64,000 nucleotides of DNA from Muricea muricata (GCA_963855995.1 OY979717.1:66555355-66619354), one strand, 5' to 3'. Shown: positions 30,357 through 42,699, counted from the first letter of the stretch. Translations and numbers: made by a program. The notes: generated by a model not told the origin, from the letters alone.

Positions 30357-30591
30357 CATAGAAATAAAAGATATAGAATGCGCGCTCCTATCTATTTTCA
30401 GGTAAACAAATGACGCCACATTAAAATTCAAAATGGCCGATTTATAAGGGCAAATTAAACTCGCCCCACTGTAATTCGCATAGACCGCTCCTCGGACAAA
30501 TCCAACATGGCGGATTTATAAGGGCAATTTTTTTTCAATTTGGGTACCGGCTAGGTTACCAAGCACGCATTCTATATCTATTATTTCTATG
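30357..30591. mobile_element. 235 bp MITE inside the right TIR
   Basis: The ends read catagaaataaaagatatag and the complement of ctatatctattatttctatg, matching the element at 5238-6262. The flanking duplication is ttcagtac (30349-30356, 30592-30599). It inserted after the Polinton arrived, because it splits the TIR. Confidence 0.85.
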
Positions 30592-30613
30592 TTCAGTACC
30601 CTACATATACTAC

Positions 30614-33600
30614 TGCAACGGTTCAACGACAAGGATAGATAAAGACACAAGGTTGCACAACTCAAAATGACTAACTCCTGTGAACCAGTTTCTACATTTA
30701 ACAAAAACCGTTTTGTTTGGATTATTTTCAATTATGTAATTTCAAGCACTTTGGAGGAAAAAACTTATCTTGTCTACAACATTGGCAAGGTATTCATATC
30801 GTTTCTATATTCATCAGTTTTGACTCTATCTTTATGAAATCACATGGACGTTAATGTCTAGTCTTTGGGCAATGTCACCGGGCTGAGAGACAATTCCTTA
30901 CATGCAATCAAACGGTGTTATACAATGATGTAAAATACCAATCGTTAGCATATAAATTTCTAACATAGTTTTTGAGACATAATCAAGAGGTAACTTATTG
31001 TTTTACTTGAATTATAATCTCTATTGTTGTTGTTCTTTGGATAAGCGAATACTGTTGGAGAGAGCTAGAGTTTTAAATACGCTGAAATAATTTACTCTTC
31101 TAGTTTAAGATTATTTAATTAAAATTGATCCTGTTGGGTCTTCTATACCAGTAACCCATCGACAAACATTTCATTTTACTGTAGCATATGCCTTTGCCTT
31201 TACGTTGGCTTTTCGTTACATCTGCCTTGAATACCTTGATCGCGTCAATTTTGCGAGCTTTTTTCCATGCCAGTGACATAGCGAAAAGATTAACATTAAC
31301 GTCGTTGTTTTTTTGGCAATATATCTGTAGAACTATTATCGTTTTAGAAAACCGCTATCTGTACCATCTCAATGTTGTAGATGAAACAATGAAACTGAGC
31401 GATATCAGGACACAACGCACGGTGAGTGCGACTGAAGAACATTTAACTTCATTCAGAAAACATTCATATTCTTTATTAATATTTAATTTTGTGTGAGTAT
31501 TTCTGTTACCATATTCAACAAAGAGAATCATTTTACCTGTGGAACATGATAGAGCAGATACATAAACGCAGTACGTAAATAGTAAAATAATGAGCATTAG
31601 TCAACCTCAAAATACATACGTGGCAACAATTATATGCATTTTTGGAGGATCTTCAATTACCACTTGCGCTAAAATTGTTTTGGTGGTTCTATTAGTTGCT
31701 TCAAGTGTGGAGAAGAAATGTATTGTTCAAAAGGCAAATGAACAAGCCAAAAAACCCCAAAATAATAGTCACTTTATATGATCAAGTAATCACGACTTGA
31801 AGTGGACTCGTTTTGTTTGGGACACCCTGTAGAACCGATTGCCGATATAGAAATATTTCATGCCGCTATAGACCCAGTCTCGATGGCAGGTACACAATAA
31901 CCTCAAAAAACTGAAAAATAACAAAAACAATTTTATCCAGTACCTCGTTTAGACTAGGACTTCTTCTTTAACTGTTTACATGCAGAATTTGTACTTTACA
32001 TCTGATATAATCGGATCGTTAACTTTGTTAAATGATAACTTTGATCAACATCACGCAACGTTGTCGTCCATGAATAAAGGTCTAGAACAGATGGTTTCGT
32101 CTCGTCTCTTCAAGTGTATCACCTGTTTTCTCAAGTGTTGCGCATTTTACGCCGTTTTAAAATGCAGGCTTTACTTTTGAAGGGCGAAAGTTCAGACATT
32201 AATTCATAAAAAAAATTAAAGACAGAAAAACCCCTACTTATATTAGATCTTCCACATTCTTCTCGAATTCGATATATTTCTTTATTTTTTATATATTTTT
32301 TATTGATTTTCATTTTTAACGTTGTTTTAAATTGTTCAAAGGCAGGGAACTTTCAAGCCTTTTCTTTGGCACAGAGACACATTTTAGATGTTTGGGCGAT
32401 GCAAGAATATGAAAATGCTGACCAATGCTGCCATATCTGCATACGGAAATGAAAAGAGAACCAAATTTACATATAAAGTGTGTTTGTGAGTCGAATAAGC
32501 CGCATAAAATGTTAAAGTCTCCTTTATCATCATTAAATTTTTCTGCCTATAGTTAGTATGGTATTGAATTCTATGTTACTTTGATTTATCATTATTTTTG
32601 GAGTTTACTCGACTTTATAATTATCAAATAACAAACATAGGGTAGCAACAATAAAGAAGGTAATAATGATTCGAATACTAAGGAAAGATTGTAACAATAT
32701 GCGTTCATATATCGTAATCCCCTACCGGAAATAAATATGGTTCCATATATGTTAGGTCATTTGTTGCATCTCAATATCGCTCGCTTTCATGTCTTGGAAT
32801 TGAATTTTTTTACATGAAATAAAACTTTCAAACTTTCAGAATAGATAGTTTAGATAAATAATTTATTAAACATCATTACATAGCAGCCCCAAGGCTGAAT
32901 TGCGTAATTAATTTTACATTTAAAAGCAATATGAACTATCATAATATGACTCATTGTATCAGGCTAACGTTTTACATCGTTAACGTTGTGTATTACGTAA
33001 TACATTTTGATTATATGTAAGGAATTATTACTCAGCCTAGGAGAATAGCCCAAAGATTTTTCATTAACGGGGCTCATAACCAATAATTTTAGGATGCCAT
33101 ATCTGTTCCTTCCCAGAGTTGAAGACAAGATATGTTGTTTACGTCCGGCGCGCTTAAAAGTACATAATTCAAAATGATCTAAACAAAACGGTCTTTTGTT
33201 AAATGTAGAGACTGGTTTACAGAAATTAGCTATTTTGAGTTATGGAGTTGTGCACTGCTTTCATTCATCAGTGTCGTTAAACAATGAAAAAAATTATTGT
33301 GAAAATAGTGAAGACAAAATAGCGGTTTTTGAGAAAACTGCAGGTCTACGGAGCGGGAAGTTTTTTTATTTGAACTCAGCGTGTCAAAAAGTATTAATTA
33401 ATAGATCAATTGTTTTTCGGTATAAAATAGATTGTCCGTTAAAAACACACAAAGAATAACGCAATGTTTATGTGGGAGAAATGGATCATGGTGATGAAGT
33501 ACTCCAATATAAAAGAACTATTACATAGCATTACTTATGTAATCATAGACTCGTATACAGTAACCAGCGGGGTGCATATAGGCCCGCTTATAAGCTGAGT
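30614..33600. other. Gene-free region with a diverged inverted-repeat pair
   Basis: No supported gene. Bases about 30648-30738 and 33163-33258 are inverted copies at roughly 80-85 percent identity (shared word tctacatttaacaaaa and ccgttttgttt). They may be the old ends of a 2.6 kb element or two dispersed copies. Short ORFs here lack recognisable motifs. Confidence 0.45.
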
Positions 33601-33621
33601 GCCCTTGGGATTAAGATTCTC

Positions 33622-33803
33622 ATCAGGCAATGTTAGAGAGGGGTTAAGATCCCCCTAACATTAACCTGTCCAAGGGGTTAAGATCCCCTTGGACAGTCCC
33701 TAGAATTTGAACAAGGGGTTAAGATCCCCATAAGACAATGTTAGAAGGGTTAAGATCCCCTCTAACATTAACCTGCCCAAGGGGTTAAGATCCCCTTGGA
33801 CAG
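33622..33803. repeat. Array of ggggttaagatcccc hairpins (two units of about 107 bp)
   Basis: The word gggttaagatcccc occurs five times (about 33640, 33673, 33713, 33746, 33780). Flanks make longer stems: ctgtccaagggg/ccccttggacag is a perfect 12 bp stem at 33666-33696 and recurs with one mismatch at 33773-33803; tgttag/ctaaca stems surround two others. The unit tgttag-hairpin, spacer, ctgtcc-hairpin, agtcc is present twice. Confidence 0.8.
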
Positions 33804-35320
33804 TCCTTAGAACTATTTACACAGATTGTAGTAACATTAAAGATGTGAGTCTATGGCCTGAACGTGATTATGGGAGCACTTCATCCCCACAAATACACAG
33901 AATGTGTATTCCCCATAGACGAACAACCAACTCCCACAACAGCTGTAGTCATATAGAAAACAGCTTTTGCCAGGAAATGGTAAGACTTGCTGTTTAGGCA
34001 TTACCATTGGTTTTATTACAGCTGGATCATCAGGGTGGCCGGGAAAAACCTGGGCACAGGAAACCTGGATGGGGCCAGATAAATACCAGCAGCTCCCCAC
34101 AAAGCTCCTATATTACAACTTAATGATGAAACCACTGGTAATACGGAAAACAGAGCTGACCATTCTAGCCTTTTTGAAATATTTGTTCATCGCTATTTAA
34201 TCAGTTCAGCATGCTTTCAAGTTTTTTTTTTCCGCAGGGAGACAAACAGAAATGACCTTCTATTCTTGGTTTGCACATGACGTCATTTCGTGTCATTGGG
34301 CGCCATCTTGGTTGACTCAGCAGATTACTTCAGTTGTTTACAGCGAAGTACTTGTGTCAATTTACTATTTCATCGTTAGTTTTAGCGTATTATGAATGAT
34401 ACTTTAAAGATGTATAGCTCGATAGGATTAGAGATAATGAATAGATTCTTTGTGGTTGCCATGTGTTTCAAACGTCAACCAAGATGGCGTCGATTGCAAA
34501 CGATCAATTATCATTATTTTTTTTATACAGTATTTGTTCATTCTGCTTTAATCACTTTAACACGATTGCGTGTGAGTTGTGTTTTATGGCAAGAATAAAA
34601 ATAACTTGGCATTTTAAAAAACATTGTTTTGCCCTGGTCTTCATTTTCAATATTTTTGGAAACTTTTGTCGTTAGTTTTACAAATCGACTGCGCCGTTAA
34701 TCGATATACTGAAGCTTATACTTTGCAACTCCGAACGGCGCGCGCAGACTGACAGCTAGCTATGCTTACTCACTGTGCAAGCCACTATGTTTCAGGATTC
34801 AGTATAGTGTTGGGTTATGCGACTTGAGCAGAAACCAATTTGAAATAAATAAACTGTGTCAAAATTTAACTCCAATAAGATGCCGAATGCCGCTAGAATT
34901 AATATTAATTTTTGAAAGTAAACATTGAAATTTGTTTACAGTTTCAAGAAATAGATTTTTCTTTGTGCAAGTAGAATTTTTTCTACTGGTCTTAATAACA
35001 GGATAGAATTTCCTGATATGTGTCAAATACAAATCTTGTGCTCAATACTTCTCAAGATATCTCATCCAGGAAAGCAATCATATTTGTATCGCATGTCTAA
35101 ACGTTTTAAAATATATTCAGCTGATTAGATCAGGTACAGTAAGATTACATAATAATCTCTCTTAGCAAGCCTTATTTATGCTTGTGTTCTACCACAAATG
35201 ACAAATTGTGTGCATTTTGATTAGATTTTAAACGAAATTTGCAATAAAAATTTTGGAATGCCCGGAATACTTACGATACCATATACAGCTAGCGCACATC
35301 ATGATAAATGTAATATCAGA
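33804..35320. other. Gene-free region
   Basis: I see only short ORFs without motifs. At 34306-34500 a cgccatcttggttgac / caaccaagatggcg pair is inverted over about 190 bp, perhaps a small foldback element. No polyA or splice pattern supports a host gene here. Confidence 0.4.
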
Positions 35321-35559
35321 TGCGACACTCAACTAGGTGCCACAATCCCCTTCTGACGTTGGTGTTGTCGCAAAATCTGCTGTACCGTACTCGCCAGAGC
35401 GCAAGGAAGAAACCGCGTCAACAGCTAGTATACACGCATGCTTGAAACGATGTTGGAGACACTATGCAAGCTCTTCTACAGGACTGAGACGCGACGCTCA
35501 ACGTTGGGTTTGGACAAGAATCTGCCGTACGTGTTGACCGCGATCTCGTCTAGAACAGC

Positions 35560-35974
35560 TGGGCTGCTGTTGTAACAACCTTGCTGAGGCGTCGTGGACA
35601 TGGCTTCGACAGCGGTGCGGGCCGCATTGGTTGCTATAACGATTCTTTCACGCTACGAGAAACAATTGATCATATCTTATATGCGCCAAGTGGTCCTCGG
35701 CAAATAACGAAGATTGTGGGTTGTCACGTTAAGGAAATGTCGACGTAGACGGCAAATTTGCGTTCCCTGCGGCATCTACCGTTGGCCTCGAAGACGAAGT
35801 AATTACGTGCTGTTGTAGCCGAGAGACTAAAGCATTCTTTTGTCCATGGTTAGGTAGTCCTCTCTCAGTACATTGGCGTCGTAAACTCTCCGTATCACTA
35901 TTGCCCGCCGTTGATAGAGATCGATTATTGCGGTTAGAAATCCCTTTGGCGTTTTTACGACGAACAGGAGGCAC
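35560..35974 (-). pseudogene. SAP-domain fragment of a mobile-element protein
   Basis: The minus-strand frame from 35974 begins MPPVRRKNAKGISNRNN and holds SLRRQCTERGLPNHGQKNAL followed by VSRLQQH, a good match to the SAP helix-extended-helix DNA-binding motif (Leu, Gly-Leu, Gly-x-Lys, Leu-x-x-Arg-Leu). The frame stays open to 35729 and then only broken Thr/Ser/Pro-rich and Gln-rich remnants are readable to about 35340. SAP domains commonly start ORFs of invertebrate tyrosine-recombinase or similar elements. No recombinase follows, so this is a fragment. Confidence 0.5.
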
Positions 35975-36978
35975 TTCGATGAATAATAATTTGCGTTGAA
36001 ATTCAAAATTATTGTAGCAGCTCCTATCTCTTGAGAGTTTTTACACAAATTAAAGATATGACTGGCGAGCATGCATTGTTATCCTTACCAAATGGACGGT
36101 TTTTATTAGCCGATCAGATCTCGGTTATATTATTCAGAATTCTCATTGGTTATTTAAGACAACCTGGCATAATGTGCACGTGCCGACAGCATGCATAGAG
36201 CATGATTATTAGGCTGATGTTAAACTGCGATAACCTTTGATCCATGCGTGAAATATTCAAATCACTCCTAACAGAAACATGAGAACTTAGCACAGCCAAT
36301 ATGACTGCGTGAAAAATATTCGAGGGACTTCCCTGATATTATTCGCATTGCTCCATAATTCCTGTAAAAATATTTTAGGTCCAAGACATGCTTAGTGAAA
36401 ATCGTTTTGTAGAAACTTTTTTGGGTCGCAGCAAACGGCCTATGTATGGTCCAAACCCAAGCCCGTAGCTGAGAGGGTTTGTAGGGCTACTTTAGGGCTT
36501 GGATCATTTTGTAAAATGCACTAATCAAAATATATTTGATGTCGCCCTATGTTAAGAATACATGCATTTCAGAAATTTCCATGTGATATTTGTGACATAC
36601 ATTTGCATGCGATATTTGTACAGCAAGAGACGAAAATTAAAAAATCATTTGAAAAATCACAGAATCAGTTCGTGACATTTCAAGGAAAAATCGCATCTTC
36701 TTCACAGCCTAGAAGATCGTATTTTTTGCCGCTTGGCATAAACACACACACAAGTAACATTGCCCCCCCCCCCAAGAAATTAACAGCTACAATATGTGAC
36801 AAAACGACTCGTCTCCCGGTCCCCTCTTCAATGTTGCCTAAGGGCAAGTTTGTATAAGTATAAAGCCTTTCCGAAGCCAAGAAGCAAATAGATTTAGCTA
36901 CATTTTTTTTTTGGAGGGGGGTTAACATTGCATGGAAAGGAAGGGGCTCTACATATCGCCGAATTAATAAAACGTCCA

Positions 36979-37218
36979 GGGGCCAGTTGTTTAAAGCTGG
37001 GCTAGCGCTAACCCTGGGTCAAAGTTCAACTTACAGTTTTAGTTTCTCTATTTTTAAATGTCCACTTCTTTCAAGACGCCAGAAATCAAGACTACTATTA
37101 ATCACAACAAGATGTGGCAAAAAATATTTTCAAGTTTATTAACAAACTACTGGGAATTTGGCTTTGAATTTTACGTAAACCACGGGCAAAGCTAATCGAC
37201 GTTTGAACAACCGACCCC
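36979..37218. mobile_element. 240 bp MITE (ggggccagttgttt ends)
   Basis: The ends ggggccagttgtttaaa and the complement of gtttgaacaaccgacccc are inverted. Just inside the left end is gctagcgctaaccctgggt. Fragments with the same left end occur near 38499 and, diverged, at 238 and 39619, so this is a family. No clear duplication. Confidence 0.6.
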
Positions 37219-37408
37219 AGAGAGCTTTGCCACAGCTGATTGTAGCTATGCACTTTTTCCAACCATAAGAAAGAGAAAAAAGTTGGTTCACGGGGAACTA
37301 GAAAAACGGAATCGCTAAAAAACTAGATTCAGTACGATGGATGGAAAACTCATTATAAGAATAATAACTCATGCATTACTATGTTGATCGCAATTGTTCA
37401 TACACGAG

Positions 37409-37484
37409 TAGGAGGACTTCTTCCGAGTTCCAAACACCGAGGGGAGTGTTCGAGGGTTTTAAAGTCGGAGGAAGTCCTCTTTAC
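37409..37484. other. Long hairpin, arms about 15-17 bp
   Basis: gaggacttcttccga and tcggaggaagtcctc form a 14/15 bp stem around about 40 bases that contain a second small inverted pair (aacac/gtgtt). It could be a foldback repeat or a miRNA-like precursor; only the fold is visible. Confidence 0.45.
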
Positions 37485-38498
37485 AATTGTTTGAACGCAG
37501 ATCTCAAATGAACCAGTCTTTTGCGGGGAATCCAGTATTTGTGAGAAAGCTAGCGTAATTTATGTAATTACCATCCGATTTCTAAACGTTCTGCACGGTA
37601 TCGATTTTCTTTGTAGCTTGCTTCATAAATTAATAATGCATTAGAGAACGCACATGCAAGATTGTTCATGATGGCGTATGTAAGGACAATGCACCAATAG
37701 TTTAGGTCACTTTGTCCATGCATAAATTAAATCTCAAGTTTTCAAGAATTAATTTATGCAACATTATAATACAATACGTCAAGAAAATTTTCAATTTCCA
37801 CTCTTTCCTGTAAAATATCTCTACGATAAATTGCAGTAGAAGCAAACATTTGCAATGTAAACCTAGAATATAGTTAGCATTCTTCTCTCGGCCAGGACAA
37901 GTAATCCTTCAAGTCTTAACAGATCTTACTCTTTTAGAGTTACGTCTGTGAACAGGCTATTCAAGCGCATGCAGTTCCCAAGTTTATTTTGATTATTACA
38001 TTGGGACTTTCAAAGCCAACTTCACAACTTGGTGACTAAAGTACTAAAGTTCGCAACCAAAGTAGTAAATTTTTACTGTATTACTTAGCAAAATTATGGG
38101 TCGAAATGATATGACATGATATTAGTCAAAATAATTTGGCATGTATGACAAATAAAAGTAAACGCAATCTTTTTCATGGAATAACCTATGATAGCAAATC
38201 TCTAATTAAATATGTCTTTCAATATTATCTTGGTAAGCTTATTGTAAAACTCTTGAGAATTTCAGCGAAAAAGATAAAACGTCCGTTTCCACCAAGATTA
38301 GACTCTGGGTGGGGAATTATCAAAGCGGCAAATTAATGTTCCGAACAAAATGTTTTACAAATAACCTTGGGCAGAGTTGTTATATTACGCAAATAAATTA
38401 GCCAAACATTTATAAATGCTTTTTATTTTCTCTGTTTTTCTTTCGGCAGCAATAATGATCGTACGGCTTAGTTATTCAAGAAAACTGACAACCGTGAT

Positions 38499-38640
38499 GC
38501 CGGGGCTAGTTGTTCAAAGCTACGTTAGCGATAAGACTAGGTCCGCAACAACAAAAAGTTTAGAAACCAAAACTGCTGTTGATCTGACAGTCGTTACAAA
38601 GACGTATGGGTGGTAAAGAGCCTTCGAAGCTTGGCGTCCA
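38499..38640. repeat. Partial MITE copy
   Basis: ggggctagttgttcaaagct at 38501 resembles the left end of the 36979 element; the right end is not clear. Confidence 0.35.
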
Positions 38641-38829
38641 AATACAGCAACTATGGCACAAAGTCTATTTGCTGCTTTCCGATGTCTCTAAACTTTACAG
38701 TGCGTGTCGCCGGCCCGGCTCAATGATTCGATATCACTTTTTGTTTTTGAATTTAAGATGGAAGCAAATATCCTGCTAACTCAGTGCACGGCTTGGTTTG
38801 TGCTATACAACGATGTCAAAATACTGGAT

Positions 38830-38883
38830 AGTCTGCAATAGCAGACTGTTCTCGGCCTCTTTATCAGTCTGCTATCGCAGACT
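38830..38883. other. 19 bp stem hairpin with self-palindromic arms
   Basis: agtctgcaatagcagactg and cagtctgctatcgcagact pair in 18 of 19 positions around a 16-base loop. Each arm is also nearly palindromic by itself (agtctgc..gcagact), so cruciform forms are possible. Confidence 0.6.
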
Positions 38884-39618
38884 AGATATAAGTGGTATGG
38901 CATAAATTTTTTTTCAACCTTTTTTTTGTTTTTTCGTGCATGAGAAAAACGATGGTCCAACGTTAAGAAAAATGATAGCATTTTGACCACGGTTTTTTCT
39001 TAAAATTTTTTTTATTTTTTGTCAGTGACTTTTGAGAACTGTGATTTTTTGCGTTAGCCAAAATATTTTTGCCAGTCTGGCTGACAAGGAAATAAAAAGG
39101 TTTTTGTATGATATAAAGAAGTTGTCAATTTTTGACGAATTTTCCTGAACAAAATCAGAAAAATATCAATACTATACGAGTTTGATTCATGTGAGGAAAC
39201 ACAGCGGGAAATGATGGAAACACGCTCTCAAAACGTCACCGCGATTCATCGCTCCAGGCGAAAGTTTCGCGGTGGAATTTGTCGTTTTAAAACATTTTGC
39301 ACGAGAATCTTTGCACGTAAAGCCTTCTTACGGTTTAGATACTGTAGTATACATGTCAAAAAGCATGTTTGGTTAGCACATTCCGCTACAAATTGAGTTT
39401 AAACGCCGTGTTCAAATAGGCTCACAAAGCTTGTGCTAGAGGTACCACCCATTAGCGCTGCACCAACTTGCGACAACGAAAAAAAAAAGCAGAAATGGGG
39501 CAAATTTAAAACTCCGCCTCGCCTACGACAGACGAAGTAAAAATAGCTTTCATAATTGCCTGCTTGCCACTGTTTTCACAAACATTATTTTGAGTACGTA
39601 ACGAATTTAAAGTTATTT

Positions 39619-39880
39619 AAGCCGGGGCAAGTTACTCAATTGCGGCGTTAGCGTATCCTGGGTTAACGAAAAAAAATCCAAAATGAAATTTCCCAGCGGT
39701 TTGATCTTAGCTGGAAATACTTTCTGCATGAATGGTAGTTTTGGTTCCTGAAATTTTGAAATAAATTGACGTGTAGAAATAGCGGTAACAGGTAATTTAT
39801 AAAAAAATATATTTTTTCTCAGTATGTAGCAAATGCGCTCCGAAAACTACAAGATAAAAACTGAAATGATTTTCAACTTG
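39619..39880. repeat. Second copy of the dispersed repeat seen at 238-470
   Basis: Shares gttagcgta..tcctgggttaacgaaa, aatgaaa(c/t)ttcccag, ttttggtt(c/t)ctgaaat and aaaactgaaatgattttcaa in the same order and orientation. Confidence 0.55.
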
Positions 39881-40060
39881 AGGCTCTCATGCATTTTAAC
39901 GGGGTCCGCTGCTATTTTTCACTTTCTGATCTATCAAACTATATATATCAGAATATTTACTATCTGTTTCAATATGTTATCAGAGTTTTCCTAACGCCGT
40001 AAACAATATCTTTTACAGTTTTTGAAAATCGATGAATTTTAAAATTATTAAAGGTGACAG

Positions 40061-40844
40061 CACTGATCTAAATTACTGGATAGAGCTTCTGTCATGCATA
40101 ATTGAAGCCAATGGCGGCCTTATTGGACTATCCCATATAAATTTACATTGGTACTATTGAGGTACTAGAAGAGGTTTTTACAGTTTTAGGTTATTGGTGG
40201 GAATGGATAAACATTGTGTGAATGAAATTTCTTTTACAAATAATTTCTGTTTCCTTTTAAACTTGCCTGTGATGTGGGGATAGTCCAAGATGGCCGCCAT
40301 GAGTTCATTATCAAGTGTTTTAAACCTTCTCAAAACCATTAGAAAAGTTGTGGCAAGCTGTCTTCGCAGTTAATATGGGAAAGACATTTCCCGGATAATT
40401 TGGTCTGTTTTAATTTATACGTCGCGATTTGATTTGCAGAAATTTTGATCGATTTTAGTAATATGATCTCACTATAGATATTCTGGCTTCAAAATTGGGT
40501 CACTGAATTCAAAAGGATGCTTTATCCAGTAATTTACAAATAATTTCTGTTTCCTTTTAAACTTGCCTGTGATGTGGGGATAGTCCAAGATGGCCGCCAT
40601 GAGTTCATTATCAAGTGTTTTAAACCTTCTCAAAACCATTAGAAAAGTTGTGGCAAGCTGTCTTCGCAGATAATATGGGAAAGACATTTCCCGGATAATT
40701 TGGTCTGTTTTAATTTATACGTCGCGATTTGATTTGCAGAAATTTTGTTCAATTTTAGTAATATGATCTCACTATAAATATTCTGGCTTCAAAATTGGGT
40801 CACTGAATTCAAAAGGATGCTTTATCCAGTAATTTAGATCAGTG
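40061..40844. mobile_element. hAT-like MITE with internal tandem duplication
   Basis: The ends cactgatctaaattactgga and the complement of tccagtaatttagatcagtg are inverted. The target duplication is ggtgacag (40053-40060, 40845-40852). Inside, a 300 bp unit is present twice head to tail (40233-40532 and 40533-40832), differing at only a handful of bases. The interior has no transposase. Confidence 0.85.
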
Positions 40845-40852
40845 GGTGACAG

Positions 40853-42690
40853 CAACTTTTGCCCATCGGTTTGCCATCTGCCTTCGGTTGATAACGGCAA
40901 ACGTCAGGCTTGGCAGTACTTCATGCGAAATGCCTAGTAATTGCGGACGTATATCTTCCCAGAATACATGGCGGTCCGAAATCGTTTTAAAAAGCAAATT
41001 GACGTCAGTTTAATGACAAGCAGGAAATAGGATGCCAGTATTCTTGTATAATTAAGCCAAATCAACATTATTACTGCCGACAAAAACAAAGAAAATAAAC
41101 ACATTAACAAACCAAAAATCGCTCATATCCAGAACAATTCGAATCTGGGACACGCTATATACCTAAACCTCTCAGATCAAACATTAATTCATTATCCTCC
41201 TTCGAACGTTTTCTTTTCAAATATTTTACAGCATCAAATAACAATTATATGTATATAATGTTGACTACTCTCGGAAGTCAAGTGCTTGAAATGTAACCGG
41301 GCTCGTGGTTTAACTGCACAAATCGTATTTTCACTGTGGAGAAACGAATACGCAAATACGTTAATGTGCCTTACGTATCAGCATTTTGATTGACTATAGA
41401 GTTTTTCTCACTAGTAAAAAGAAAATCGTATTGTCATTTTGCTCACAATATGGCCGCCGAGTTGGGAAAGGCGCGAAATGGGTTATTTAGTTTTTATGTC
41501 AAAAAGAAGAAGTTTTTCGAATGAAACGGAAAGAAGAGCAGCTTTGACTCACTATTTAGGCCAAACAATGAAGAAATGAAGGTGTTTTGAGCCTTTAATA
41601 TTTTGTTTTGACTGGTTCGCCTTTGACAGGCTTCCAGTGTCAAAATAATCTCTATATGTTTGGAATAACAAACTACTGCATAGTTGACTCGTTTGTACGA
41701 TTTTTATTATGCACTTACACCTGTTTTCTATATATTTTTAAAGTTTTAGGTGTTTGTCATCCTTTAGTCGTTTTTGCTTGATGTCCACAATGCACTCTGG
41801 TACAATGCACATGCTGCCATCCTTTTTGTTCATGATCAACTGGGAAATGTGTGCGAGAGCTTGCCAACGTTTGATCACTGCAATGCAAGTGTCATAATTA
41901 CAAATCAGCGCAACACTTGCGATTACTTGCGTCTTGTTCGGGCAGCACTTAAGACCAAACCGCCTTCATCGCGGTTTAAAGGCGTATAGGCTATACATGT
42001 TATTCATGGGTACAGTGGTCGAACGAAAATTGAAAACGGCTATTAGGATCGTAACTAAAGCGTTAATTCGGGGAAGTATATATTCATTTATAATATACTC
42101 ATCCACCGTATATGAACCATTCTGCAATTTGGTAGGTTGAAACAAGATGGCGGCACGAAAATTGCAAAAAAAAATTTAGCAGGAAAACAGGAAGTTGCTG
42201 CATTTCAAAAGGATTAAATACAACGAAAAACCCTCCAAACATATTTTACAGGTTTGCAAATGTTTTTTTAAAAAAGGTAGGCCAACAGCGAAAAAAATGT
42301 CAATTAATTATCTTGAAATGATCGTACAAAAAATTAACAAATTCCATTCACAAAGGTTTCAAATAAAGTTTAAATATATAGTATCTGATATCTTTTTGTA
42401 AGCAACATTGTTTACAAACTTCCGACTAATTTCTTTTGAAATCAACGCTAAAAATACCTGATTTCAAAAGAAACTCGTCGAGTAAAATATGAAAATATGA
42501 ATTTCTCCCCCCTCCCCCCCCGTAAACGCTCAAGTTACGGCCAGGTCGGCTACGTGTGGACGCGGCCTTTGTTTAGTTTGTGTCGCAAAAGCTAAGAAAT
42601 TTAAAAAATAAACACTAACCTTTAAAAAAAACTTTTCAAACACTCTTTTGTTTTAATATATAAGGTAAACATATACAACAATTTTTCTAT
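40853..42690. other. Gene-free region downstream of CFAP221
   Basis: No gene supported. 42500-42570 has a gtgtggacgcggcc end resembling PIF/Harbinger MITE tips, after a poly-C run, but no partner end was found. Confidence 0.35.
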
Positions 42691-42699
42691 GCAACAATT

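Larger units (their letters stand above)
6377..30613. mobile_element. Polinton/Maverick-like virus-derived element (degraded, multiply interrupted)
   Basis: Bounded by long inverted repeats whose tips read gtagtttatgtggggtactg (left, 6377) and the complement of a near-identical sequence (right, ending 30613). An 8 bp direct repeat tgcaacgg flanks it (6369-6376 and 30614-30621). Inside are a family B DNA polymerase, an rve integrase with chromodomain, a packaging ATPase, a major capsid protein, a probable penton and a collagen fibre, which together define Polintons/adintovirus-like elements. Five later insertions account for about 7.8 kb; the remainder (about 16.4 kb) is normal Polinton size. 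Polintons usually make 6 bp duplications, so 8 bp is odd. Most long genes are broken. Confidence 0.9.
29930..30613. repeat. Right terminal inverted repeat of the Polinton
   Basis: Complement of 6377-7400, uninterrupted by the LINE but split near its tip by a 235 bp MITE (30357-30591). Comparison of the two arms shows exactly where each insertion happened. Confidence 0.9.

Noticed and set aside
33622..33803. CRISPR-like regular repeats
   Set aside because: Repeats are hairpins without unique spacers of constant length, and the DNA is animal nuclear.
33837..34200. Pair of opposite ORFs near 33.9-34.2 kb (one has GNGKT)
   Set aside because: The GNGKT is isolated, with no Walker B or other context; treated as chance.
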